A stretch of 7,962 nt of DNA from Patescibacteria group bacterium (GCA_018901355.1 JAHIEZ010000007.1:1-7962); one strand, 5' to 3'; positions 1 to 5,228 are shown, numbered from the stretch's first letter. The notes: generated by a model from the letters alone, not told the origin. A program made the numbers and translations.

Positions 1-1183
1 AAACAAAAGAAGCCCGGGACCGGCTTTTACCACTTCCAAACTGCAACAGGCAGCGGCTTTGAAAATGGGTTGGTCGGGTCGTCAAACAATGAGTGTGGCC
101 CAGAGATTGTATGAAAAGGGATTGATAACTTATCATCGAACCGATTCTGTCTATTTGTCAGAAAAGGCAATGGCCCAAATGGCAGATTTTATTGAGAAAA
201 AATATGGCAAAGAGTATGTGGTGGCAAAGCCCCGATTTTATAAAAATAATTCTAAAAATGCCCAAGAGGCACATGAGGCAATCAGACCGACAGAGGTGTC
301 GGCGACTGTATCAAAGAAGATAGAGGCGAGAGAGGCAAAACTGTATGAAATGATATGGAAGAGGGCGGTGGCAACTCAAGCAGCACCAGCTTTGGTGGAA
401 AAAACGAATATTGAAATGTCAAATGGAACAGGAATATTTAGTTCATCCGGAGTAAGAATGTTGTTCGATGGATTTTTGAAAATTACCGGAGAGAGACATG
501 AAGATCAATTGTTGCCAAAACTGGGGAAAGGAGACATTTTAAAAGGAGTAAAGACTTGGGGAGAGGAAAATTTGACTTCTCCACCTCCCCGTTATAATGA
601 TGCCTCTTTGGTGCGGTGTTTGGAAAAGCAAGGGATAGGTCGGCCCAGTACTTATGCTCCAATTATTTCGACTATTTTGGCCAGACAATATGTAGAAAGA
701 GAAGAGGGTCGTTTTAAGCCGACGGTATTGGGAATGGCCAGTAATAAGTTTTTGGTAAAAAATTTTTCGGAAGTATTGTCTTTGCCTTTTACGGCGGGGA
801 TGGAGGAAGATTTGGATAAAATAGCCGGAGGTAAACAAGATTGGAAAAAAATGATTAAAAGATTTTGGAAGAAGTTTACGATTGAAATAAAAAGGGTGGA
901 AAAAACAGCAGATCGGGTCAAGGTGGAAACGGAGAAGGTAGGCCGAAAGTGTCCCGAATGTAAGAAAGGAGAATTGGTGGTGAGATTGGGTAGATTTGGA
1001 AAATTTATCAGCTGTGATCGGTTTCCTGAGTGTAAACATACGGAGCCTTTGGTGGAGTGGGCCGGTTTTAATTGTCCTGATTGTGGGGCCAAGGCGGTGA
1101 TTAAAAAGACCAGGAGGGGGAGGAAGTTTTTTGGCTGTAGCAAGTATCCTGAGTGTAAATGGGCAGGATGGAAAAAGCCATAA
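1..1183 (+). CDS. topA: DNA topoisomerase I, C-terminal part (5' end outside window)
   Basis: Type IA topoisomerase, which relaxes negatively supercoiled DNA by nicking one strand through a tyrosine-phosphate link. The open frame runs in from base 2, giving 393 visible residues; the Toprim domain lies upstream of the window. The first residues read PAFTTSKLQQ, a family hallmark. The catalytic motif GLITYHRTDS follows, with the active tyrosine encoded at 131-133 (visible residue 44); E. coli has Met where this protein has His. HEAIRPT and GIGRPSTYAPIISTI are also family motifs. The tail carries two four-cysteine zinc ribbons (CPEC...CDRFPEC and CPDC...CSKYPEC), fewer than the E. coli enzyme. 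It ends 11 bases from the convergent ATPase gene. The identity is secure; the upstream start cannot be seen. Confidence 0.96.
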   Translation, partial: NKRSPGPAFTTSKLQQAAALKMGWSGRQTMSVAQRLYEKGLITYHRTDSVYLSEKAMAQMADFIEKKYGKEYVVAKPRFYKNNSKNAQEAHEAIRPTEVSATVSKKIEAREAKLYEMIWKRAVATQAAPALVEKTNIEMSNGTGIFSSSGVRMLFDGFLKITGERHEDQLLPKLGKGDILKGVKTWGEENLTSPPPRYNDASLVRCLEKQGIGRPSTYAPIISTILARQYVEREEGRFKPTVLGMASNKFLVKNFSEVLSLPFTAGMEEDLDKIAGGKQDWKKMIKRFWKKFTIEIKRVEKTADRVKVETEKVGRKCPECKKGELVVRLGRFGKFISCDRFPECKHTEPLVEWAGFNCPDCGAKAVIKKTRRGRKFFGCSKYPECKWAGWKKP

Positions 1184-1206
1184 AATATGGTTACTTACTT
1201 TTTCTT
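1178..1206 (+). terminator. possible weak intrinsic terminator after topA
   Basis: A short perfect stem, CCATA (1178-1182) with TATGG (1186-1190) and loop AAA, overlaps the topA stop codon. It is followed by a T-rich run at 1191-1206. The stem is only 5 bp and AT-rich, so termination would be weak. The convergent gene ends at 1195, inside the same stretch. Confidence 0.3.
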
Positions 1207-3360
1207 CCCCCAACGTTGTTGGGAGGTGCGAATGAGTTTGTCCCGACCTTGATTTTTGCAGGAGAGGGGAGGTAAGGTGTGGGCGTAAAAAGGATTGCTG
1301 GTTTCAGAGTCGATGGAGAGACGGGTAACGATTTGATATTTACCCAGTTTGACCAAATCGGTACCGGGGAATTCTTTACCAAACTCTTTTTCGAGAACAA
1401 AAGCGTCTTGGTTACCGACGACAAAAGACATAAGAGAGCCGACGTTGCCAAAAATGGCATCCTGAATGGTTTTGTCCAATTGGGCCATATACTGATTGGC
1501 CATGATGAGGTTTAAACGGAATTTTCTGGCCTCAGATAAAATTTTGATAAAACTTTCGGTGGCAAAGTTTTGGAATTCGTCAACATAAAGATAGAAGTCG
1601 GGCCGGGCCTCCTCGGCCATAAAGACCCGGTTCATGGCGGAAAGCTGGATTTGAGTGATGATCATGGCGCCTAAAAGAGCGGAATTGTCTTCGCCCAACT
1701 TACCGGATGAAAGATCGGCGATTAGAATTTTTTTATTGTCCATAATGTCTTGGATTTTTACCTTGGAATGGGGGTGGTTGATGGTATTTCTGATGTTGGT
1801 AGAAGCAATAAACTGACCGACTTTGTTTAGAATGGGAGAAACGGCTTCGTTTTGAAATTTTTGATCCATGCGATCAAACTCGTTGACCCAGAAGTTTTTG
1901 AGGGTTTGGTTTTGGAGTTGGTCGACAATTTTATTTCTAAAACGTTGGTTGGTTAAGATTTCGACGATGTCAACCATGGTGGTGTCGGGAGTATTGACCA
2001 GAGTTAAAACAGCGTTTCTTAAAATGTGTTCCAGTCTGGGTCCCCAGGAAATATTGCCGTAAAGTTTTTTGAAGATGGAAATGACTCCGGAGGCGACCAG
2101 TTCGCGTTGAGATTCGTTTTGAGCCTCCAGAACATTTAGAGGATAAACATAGTCGGGATCGGCGGGGTTGAAATAACAGCAGTCATTGATGCGGGAGCTG
2201 GGAATATAATCCAAAAGGGTGTTGCAAAGATCGCCGTGAGGATCAATGACAGCCACGCCCCGACCTTTTCGGATATCGTCGATGGCCATATTGGCGATAA
2301 GAGTGGTTTTTCCGGTGCCGGATTTACCGATGATATAAGTGTGGCGACGTCGGTCTTCGCCTTGATGAATACCAAAAATAGCCTCAGTGTTTCTAAATTC
2401 AGTTTTACCGACAAAGGTAATTTCATTTTTTTCTTCGGGAGTGGCATCGGTGGCGACGGGAAGATTTTCCGGTGGTTGAGAATAGAGACTTTGGCCCCAA
2501 GCAATGTTTGGTAGTTTGGTCAAAAGGCCGGGAGGGTGCCAAAGGGCAGAAAGCTCTTCGGTGTTTAAAACCTGGCTTTTGAAACGACGGGAAAGAATTC
2601 TTTTTTGGATATTGGTTTGAAGGCGTTTTTTGGATAAAGGGCCGGGTTGACTGTTTTTTAAGAGATTACCGCGGGGACTGGTGTAGGCGCCAAAAGAGGC
2701 GGAAACAGAAGATATGAGAGCAGAATTGTTGGAAAGAAAATTGATTTGGGAGTTTAGGCCGGGAAATTGAATTTTTTGTTCGAATAAGGCTTTATCGGGA
2801 TGGGATTGACGGCGACCGGTTTCTTTGTCAACCAAAATACCTTCAGAAATAAGATAGTTGATAGAACTTTGCCAGTTTTTGGGAGGAGGAGCGAGAATGA
2901 TTTGAAAAACAAAAAAATCGTCTTTGGCGGTGGAGCGGGAGAGAGGGGCCAAGACGGAGTTTATCGGATCGGTGGTGACAAAGTCTTTGGCTGTTTTTAA
3001 GGGGTATTTACTGGATTTGCTGAGAGTGATTTGGCTGACAAAAAGGGGAGATGGGAGAGTGGCAAGATAATCGGTAACAGGGTTTAAGGCGGCGGTGGGG
3101 TATTGGGCCAAAACCTGAGAGCGAAGATAATCGACTTGGTTGGTGGGGGCGGCCAGACAAAAATGAATTTGGCCATTTAAAAGAACTATTTCCAGGCTGG
3201 CGATGGTGTTTTTTCGACCAAGGAGACGACCCCAAAAGGAGACAGGGTTGGTTTGAGAGAAATTGGCCAGAAGGGCGGACATGGACTCGAGAATATATTC
3301 ATTGTCGGTGGGTAGTCTGATTTCTAAAACTGAGATCTGGTTAACTGAAAGTTCGGGCAT
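1195..3360 (-). CDS. VirD4/TraG/HerA-like P-loop ATPase (type IV secretion DNA-binding-domain family)
   Basis: A 721-residue ATPase resembling the coupling proteins that pump DNA or protein through type IV secretion channels. The Walker A motif GKSGTGKTT lies at about residues 345-353, followed by GVAVIDPHGDL, typical of this family. The Walker B is FYLYVDEF with D594 and E595. ARKFRLNLIMANQYMAQL and a C-terminal RecA-like half follow. The first 330 residues form a domain I cannot name. I see no N-terminal membrane helices, unlike classic VirD4, so it may be soluble or rely on a partner. No relaxase, VirB or pilus gene is adjacent. The start at 3360 is chosen because an extended -10 (TGCTACAAT) ends 6 bases upstream and the protein then begins MPELSVNQ. 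An in-frame ATG at 3477 would add 39 unlikely residues and run through the divergent promoters. The family is clear; the transported substrate is unknown. Confidence 0.88.
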   Translation of the reverse strand: MPELSVNQISVLEIRLPTDNEYILESMSALLANFSQTNPVSFWGRLLGRKNTIASLEIVLLNGQIHFCLAAPTNQVDYLRSQVLAQYPTAALNPVTDYLATLPSPLFVSQITLSKSSKYPLKTAKDFVTTDPINSVLAPLSRSTAKDDFFVFQIILAPPPKNWQSSINYLISEGILVDKETGRRQSHPDKALFEQKIQFPGLNSQINFLSNNSALISSVSASFGAYTSPRGNLLKNSQPGPLSKKRLQTNIQKRILSRRFKSQVLNTEELSALWHPPGLLTKLPNIAWGQSLYSQPPENLPVATDATPEEKNEITFVGKTEFRNTEAIFGIHQGEDRRRHTYIIGKSGTGKTTLIANMAIDDIRKGRGVAVIDPHGDLCNTLLDYIPSSRINDCCYFNPADPDYVYPLNVLEAQNESQRELVASGVISIFKKLYGNISWGPRLEHILRNAVLTLVNTPDTTMVDIVEILTNQRFRNKIVDQLQNQTLKNFWVNEFDRMDQKFQNEAVSPILNKVGQFIASTNIRNTINHPHSKVKIQDIMDNKKILIADLSSGKLGEDNSALLGAMIITQIQLSAMNRVFMAEEARPDFYLYVDEFQNFATESFIKILSEARKFRLNLIMANQYMAQLDKTIQDAIFGNVGSLMSFVVGNQDAFVLEKEFGKEFPGTDLVKLGKYQIVTRLSIDSETSNPFYAHTLPPLSCKNQGRDKLIRTSQQRWGKKK

Positions 3361-3366
3361 GAAATA

Positions 3367-3375
3367 ATTGTAGCA
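3367..3375 (-). promoter_or_regulatory. extended -10 promoter of the ATPase gene, leaderless type
   Basis: On the minus strand, TGC (3375-3373) followed by TACAAT (3372-3367) is an extended -10 element. It ends 6 bases before ATG 3360, so the predicted transcription start falls on or next to the start codon. No convincing -35 is seen, and there is no Shine-Dalgarno sequence. Confidence 0.6.
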
Positions 3376-3406
3376 ATAAAAGAGACTTTTAGGTAAGAGA
3401 ACGGTC

Positions 3407-3436
3407 TTGACAAGAGTGATGTTTTGATGATAAGAT
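3407..3436 (+). promoter_or_regulatory. vapBC promoter, leaderless type
   Basis: A perfect -35 TTGACA (3407-3412), an 18-base spacer and -10 TAAGAT (3431-3436). The -10 ends 6 bases before ATG 3443, so the transcript should start at or within a base or two of the start codon. It lies back to back with the promoter of the ATPase gene. Confidence 0.72.
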
Positions 3437-3441
3437 GATTT
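3418..3441 (+). repeat. three GATG direct repeats on an 8-bp period, likely antitoxin operator
   Basis: GATG occurs at 3418, 3426 and 3434, each followed by four AT-rich bases. The array spans the spacer and the -10 box of the vapBC promoter. Ribbon-helix-helix proteins commonly bind short tandem sites over their own promoter, so this is a natural autorepression site. Its role is inferred. Confidence 0.5.
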
Positions 3442-3442
3442 T

Positions 3443-3694
3443 ATGCAAACAGGAATGATAAGAACAACAGTGACCATGCCTGCCTGGCTTCACAAGAAGT
3501 TGAAATTAAAGGCGACTAAACAGAATAAATCTGTTTCGCGATTGATTTTAGAAAGTAGGATCGAGAATTTTAAGTTGAAGTCTGATAAGATTAACTGGAA
3601 ATTTTTTGATAAGGTGGCTAAGTCTGGACCTCAGTTTGATACGGCTGAAGTAGTTAGAAAAGAGAGAGACGGAAGAACTAAAAAATATGAATAA
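3443..3694 (+). CDS. vapB: ribbon-helix-helix antitoxin, VapB-like
   Basis: An 83-residue protein expected to neutralise the PIN toxin encoded next to it and to repress their shared promoter. Residues 5-40 (MIRTTVTMPAWLHKKL, then SVSRLILESRI) fit the ribbon-helix-helix DNA-binding fold: a short beta strand with alternating residues, followed by two helices. The charged tail (DTAEVVRKERDGR) resembles the toxin-binding end of VapB proteins. The start at 3443 is supported by the promoter placed 6 bases upstream. The ATG at 3455 has AGGA directly against it, too close for a ribosome site. The gene overlaps the toxin gene by 8 bases, so translation is probably coupled. The fold is fairly clear; the antitoxin role rests mainly on the neighbour. 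Confidence 0.8.
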   Translation: MQTGMIRTTVTMPAWLHKKLKLKATKQNKSVSRLILESRIENFKLKSDKINWKFFDKVAKSGPQFDTAEVVRKERDGRTKKYE

Positions 3695-4106
3695 GTTGGT
3701 GATGGATAATTCGGTGTTGATAAAGTTGTTTGTGGAGGAAAAGGGACGGGAAGAAGTGAAAGAAATAATAGATTTAGTTTCTGAGGGAGAAATGGAATTG
3801 TTTTGTCCGGAATTTTTGTTGGTGGAGCTTATAAATGTTTTGAAATCGGTTAAGAAGTTGACTGGAGAAAAAATAAAGGAGATCTTGAGTGAGTTATTGA
3901 CAAAAGGGATAACGATTGAACCTTTTGATTATAATTCTTGGCCTGATTTATTGGATTTAATGGAAAAATATGATTTGACAGCTTATGATGCTTTATATTT
4001 ATGGTTGGCGAAAGAAGAGAGGTGTAAGTTGTTAACAGCAGATAAGCAGCTTTTGAAAATAAAAAAATATTGTGTTTCTTTGGAAGATTTTGATTTAGTG
4101 AACTAG
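3687..4106 (+). CDS. vapC: PIN-domain ribonuclease toxin, VapC-like
   Basis: A 139-residue PIN-domain protein, the usual size for VapC toxins, which are Mg-dependent RNases that cut tRNA or rRNA. The acidic active-site set can be placed: D7 in VMDNSVLIKLF, E47 in PEFLLVELINVL, D101 in TAYDALYLWLA and D119 in LLTADKQLL. All four are intact, so the toxin should be active. The start lies inside the end of the antitoxin gene (8-base overlap). A weak GGAAG 11 bases upstream suggests translation mainly by coupling. No terminator follows: a consensus promoter begins 12 bases after the stop. The target RNA cannot be told from sequence. Confidence 0.9.
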   Translation: MNKLVMDNSVLIKLFVEEKGREEVKEIIDLVSEGEMELFCPEFLLVELINVLKSVKKLTGEKIKEILSELLTKGITIEPFDYNSWPDLLDLMEKYDLTAYDALYLWLAKEERCKLLTADKQLLKIKKYCVSLEDFDLVN

Positions 4107-4118
4107 ATAACTTAAGGC

Positions 4119-4147
4119 TTGACAGGGTGAAGTGGGTAACATAAAAT
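4119..4147 (+). promoter_or_regulatory. consensus sigma70-type promoter of the structured region
   Basis: TTGACA (4119-4124), a 17-base spacer and TAAAAT (4142-4147), close to ideal. Transcription would start near 4154, about 325 bases ahead of the first good ORF (4479). That implies a long leader or a non-coding RNA. Confidence 0.68.
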
Positions 4148-4169
4148 CTGTCTGTATATTATATGTGTA

Positions 4170-4198
4170 TTGCAGATTGCAAAGGCATATGATATTAT
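4170..4198 (+). promoter_or_regulatory. second possible promoter of the structured region
   Basis: TTGCAG (4170-4175), a 17-base spacer and TATTAT (4193-4198). A transcript from here would start near 4205, directly at the first hairpin (4207). It is weaker than the promoter at 4119 and could act in tandem with it. Confidence 0.35.
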
Positions 4199-4206
4199 GA
4201 GATAGA

Positions 4207-4254
4207 TTTAAGCAAAACCTCAGTTTAAAAGCTAAATTTTTGGTTTTACTTAAA
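4207..4254 (+). other. long hairpin at the start of the leader RNA
   Basis: The arms 4207-4219 and 4242-4254 pair over 13 positions with a single C-A mismatch (4213/4248). Inside the loop, AGTTTA (4222-4227) can pair with TAAATT (4233-4238), extending the stem. No T-run follows, so this is a structural element and not a terminator. Confidence 0.6.
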
Positions 4255-4285
4255 CAGTTCTTTAACAACAACCTGAACTTAAAAA

Positions 4286-4360
4286 GACGAAGTGAGTGGA
4301 AGCAAGATTATAAAAAATAGTTTTGCTTCTATTCACTTCGTTGAAGTGAATTATTTTCTT
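4286..4360 (+). promoter_or_regulatory. two mutually exclusive hairpins, attenuator-like
   Basis: Hairpin A pairs 4287-4305 with 4323-4341: 9 bp (ACGAAGTGA/TCACTTCGT), three positions fillable by GU, UA and GU, then 7 bp (GAAGCAA/TTGCTTC). This gives about 19 continuous pairs. Hairpin B reuses 4331-4339 (ATTCACTTC) and pairs it perfectly with 4343-4351 (GAAGTGAAT) over a 3-base loop, followed by the T-rich TATTTTCTT at 4352-4360. The two cannot form together because they share 4331-4341. B resembles a weak terminator and A an antiterminator. The pairing is directly visible; the regulatory use is inferred. Confidence 0.5.
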
Positions 4361-4372
4361 CATGGAGGAGAA

Positions 4373-4405
4373 ATGAGGCTCAAGCTTCCAAGGCCTAGGC
4401 CCTGA
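4373..4405 (+). CDS. possible 10-residue leader peptide MRLKLPRPRP
   Basis: A tiny ORF of ten codons ending in TGA, preceded by a strong ribosome site GGAGGAG (4364-4370), which is rather close to the ATG. The peptide is rich in Arg and Pro and ends R-P-R-P-stop. It begins MRLK, similar to the MRLR motif of the ErmD leader peptide, which stalls ribosomes when a macrolide is bound. Its stop codon sits in the loop of a GCCC/GGGC hairpin, and it lies between alternative hairpins and the first cysteine-rich ORF. This is the usual place for a regulatory leader peptide. Ten codons can arise by chance, so the call depends on context. Confidence 0.35.
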   Translation: MRLKLPRPRP

Positions 4406-4424
4406 GGGCAACGGCCCAAGGGGC
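4399..4424 (+). promoter_or_regulatory. chain of four alternating GCCC/GGGC segments, switch-like
   Basis: Segments GCCC (4399-4402), GGGC (4406-4409), GCCC (4414-4417) and GGGC (4421-4424) can pair as 1:2 plus 3:4, or as 2:3 with loop AACG. The TGA stop of the leader ORF lies in the 1:2 loop, so a ribosome stopped there would block segments 1 and 2. No T-run follows 3:4 (it is A-rich), so any control would be on translation and not on termination. Confidence 0.4.
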
Positions 4425-4441
4425 AAAAAAGAAATTTTATT

Positions 4442-4474
4442 CACCTCCTTATATTTACACCCCCAGAGGAGGGG
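4442..4474 (+). promoter_or_regulatory. anti-Shine-Dalgarno-like element masking the ribosome site at 4468
   Basis: CACCTCCTTA (4442-4451) matches the 3' end of bacterial 16S rRNA. Its CCTCC (4444-4448) is complementary to GGAGG (4468-4472), the ribosome site of the ORF at 4479, and also to GGAGG (4364-4368), the ribosome site of the upstream leader ORF. A second option, CCCC (4461-4464) with GGGG (4471-4474), would also hide the downstream site. The complementarity is exact; the masking function is inferred. Confidence 0.45.
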
Positions 4475-4478
4475 AAAA

Positions 4479-4706
4479 ATGACCGGGAAGTGCAATGATA
4501 GATGTGCCTACTGGAATTGTTGTCTTGCTCAAACAAAAATTGTAGCAAGAAAAAGTACGGTGGGCTGTTCTGACTTTAAGTCGAGGCAAATCGCAAGTGG
4601 CGAGGCTTCTTGTGTGGCGCCGATCTCCCGCCGACGGTCTTCGTGTCTTTCTGTGAGTGATCATTGTCTTGATGGTGGTCACTCATCGTCGAAAGGAAGT
4701 AGCTGA
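4479..4706 (+). CDS. cysteine-rich 75-residue protein, possible zinc-binding microprotein
   Basis: I do not recognise this protein. It is 75 residues with eight cysteines: C5, C9, C14, C15, C30, C45, C56 and C63. The first 36 residues (CNDRCAYWNCC, later GCSDF) look like a small zinc-knuckle protein. The rest is Ser/Arg-rich and less protein-like. The ATG is preceded by a strong ribosome site (GAGGAGGGG, 4466-4474; 6 bases between GGAGG and ATG). Its TGA overlaps the next ATG by one base (TGATG), suggesting translational coupling. The motif C-N-x2-C-x2-W recurs, one residue shorter, in the following ORF, so the two may be related. Against it: the DNA contains several perfect hairpins and its codon use differs from neighbouring genes, so it may instead be part of a structured RNA. 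Confidence 0.45.
   Translation: MTGKCNDRCAYWNCCLAQTKIVARKSTVGCSDFKSRQIASGEASCVAPISRRRSSCLSVSDHCLDGGHSSSKGSS
4523..4550 (+). other. hairpin within the first cysteine-rich ORF
   Basis: TCTTGCT (4523-4529) pairs perfectly with AGCAAGA (4544-4550). Inside, ACAA (4533-4536) pairs with TTGT (4540-4543). It is one of a series of stems running through the whole stretch. Confidence 0.45.
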
Positions 4707-4798
4707 TGGCGACGACAACTTCAAACACAAAAAAAGTTGTCGTTCAACGCCCTTCTAGTACAACCTGTAATGGTTGTACACACTGGAGGAAGGGGCGC
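4654..4798 (+). other. cluster of perfect hairpins around the start of the second cysteine-rich ORF
   Basis: TGAGTGA (4654-4660) pairs with TCACTCA (4679-4685). ACGACAACTT (4712-4721) pairs with AAGTTGTCGT (4734-4743), extendable by GGCG (4708-4711) with CGCC (4748-4751). GTACAACC (4758-4765) pairs with GGTTGTAC (4772-4779), flanked by CGCCCTTC (4748-4755) against GAAGGGGCG (4790-4798) with one bulged G. The GGCG extension competes with the last pairing. Three perfect stems of 7-10 bp within about 130 bases are more than expected in ordinary coding DNA, so the RNA itself probably matters. Confidence 0.55.
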
Positions 4799-4846
4799 TG
4801 TGTACTGGTTTCAGGCCATTGTCCTCGGGAAATGAGGCGTGGCTGA
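4706..4846 (+). CDS. 46-residue four-cysteine microprotein, zinc-ribbon-like
   Basis: I do not recognise this by name. It has 46 residues: a Thr/Lys/Val-rich start, then C21-N-G-C24-T-H-W27, GRC32 and HC39PRE. This C-x2-C-x7-C-x6-C spacing fits a small zinc site. A good ribosome site AAAGGA (4692-4697) lies 8 bases before ATG, and the start overlaps the previous stop (TGATG), so it reads as the second gene of a coupled pair. A 10-bp hairpin begins three bases after the start codon and could limit initiation. Small size and the dense RNA structure keep confidence moderate. If real, an RNA- or protein-binding zinc microprotein is the simplest guess. Confidence 0.5.
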   Translation: MATTTSNTKKVVVQRPSSTTCNGCTHWRKGRCVLVSGHCPREMRRG

Positions 4847-4854
4847 GACTGCGA

Positions 4855-4888
4855 AAGGTGGGGGAGGGAGCAATCGCTCCTCCACCTT
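4855..4888 (+). terminator. GC-rich hairpin after the cysteine-rich ORFs, possible terminator
   Basis: AAGGTGG (4855-4861) pairs with CCACCTT (4882-4888). Above a 4-base bulge, GGGAGC (4866-4871) pairs with GCTCCT (4876-4881, one GU). The stem is strong, but only TTGTTCCC follows, so a standard U-run is missing. It could be the 3' boundary of the structured RNA. Confidence 0.35.
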
Positions 4889-4985
4889 GTTCCCGTGGCG
4901 GAAGAAAGAAAAAAGTAAGGAAAAAAGTTCAGGTTGTTGTAGTAAAAATTGACAAATAAGTCATTTTATAGGTTTAAACATCTTC

Positions 4986-5015
4986 TTGACAAGCGTTTTT
5001 TTAACTGCTTATAAT
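4986..5015 (+). promoter_or_regulatory. strong sigma70-type promoter for the two small genes
   Basis: TTGACA (4986-4991), an 18-base spacer and TATAAT (5010-5015): both hexamers are perfect. The start of transcription should be near 5022, about 19 bases before ATG 5041. No clear Shine-Dalgarno sequence lies in that short leader. Confidence 0.75.
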
Positions 5016-5040
5016 GTAATTATTATAAGTTAATAAGAAA

Positions 5041-5208
5041 ATGAAAGAAGGATATATTTATAATCCCGAACAAGGGAGAAGAGAAACTAATTTAGATATG
5101 GTGACAGGCTATCTTGAAGGAGTGGCTGGGTTTTTGAAAGGGGAAGATTTAAAAGATACGGTTCGTACTAATTTAGTTAAATTGCTTGAATTAGATTTGA
5201 AAAGTTAA
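5041..5208 (+). CDS. small protein of unknown function, 55 residues
   Basis: I do not recognise it. The 55 residues begin MKEGYIYNPEQGRRETNLDM. The second half (GYLEGVAGFLKGEDLKDTVRTNLVKLLELDLKS) looks amphipathic and helical, with no cysteines, signal peptide or membrane segment. Its position directly behind a perfect promoter and its ordinary codon use support it as a real gene. Only 20 bases separate it from the next small ORF, so the two probably form an operon. Confidence 0.55.
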   Translation: MKEGYIYNPEQGRRETNLDMVTGYLEGVAGFLKGEDLKDTVRTNLVKLLELDLKS

Positions 5209-5228
5209 AAATTTGAGGTAAAATTGAG

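Noticed and set aside
539..1143. Long minus-strand open frames opposite topA
   Set aside because: They lie fully inside the secure topA gene on the other strand and have no family motifs.
3361..3477. 39-codon N-terminal extension of the ATPase gene, starting at 3477 on the minus strand
   Set aside because: It would run through both divergent promoters and the vapB start. The peptide is unlike the rest of the protein, and a -10 element sits 6 bases before ATG 3360.
4455..4682. Minus-strand ORF opposite the first cysteine-rich ORF
   Set aside because: No ribosome site or promoter on that strand; it is the shadow of a region better explained on the plus strand.
4154..4900. Known housekeeping RNAs (RNase P RNA, tmRNA, SRP RNA, tRNA) in the structured region
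   Set aside because: The conserved blocks I know (RNase P GAGGAAAGUC and ACAGAAA...GGCUUA, tmRNA ends with a T-arm, the SRP GGAAGGAAGC-type apical loop, tRNA T-arm GGTTCGA) were not found by eye. A divergent version cannot be fully excluded without a covariance search.
4774..4959. Third ORF after the cysteine-rich pair (TTG 4774 or GTG 4858), ending in a Lys/Val-rich tail
   Set aside because: Only non-ATG starts, no ribosome site, and the first part overlaps the better ORF at 4706 and two hairpins. A -1 frameshift near GGGG (4791-4794) could join the frames, but no classic slippery heptamer is present.
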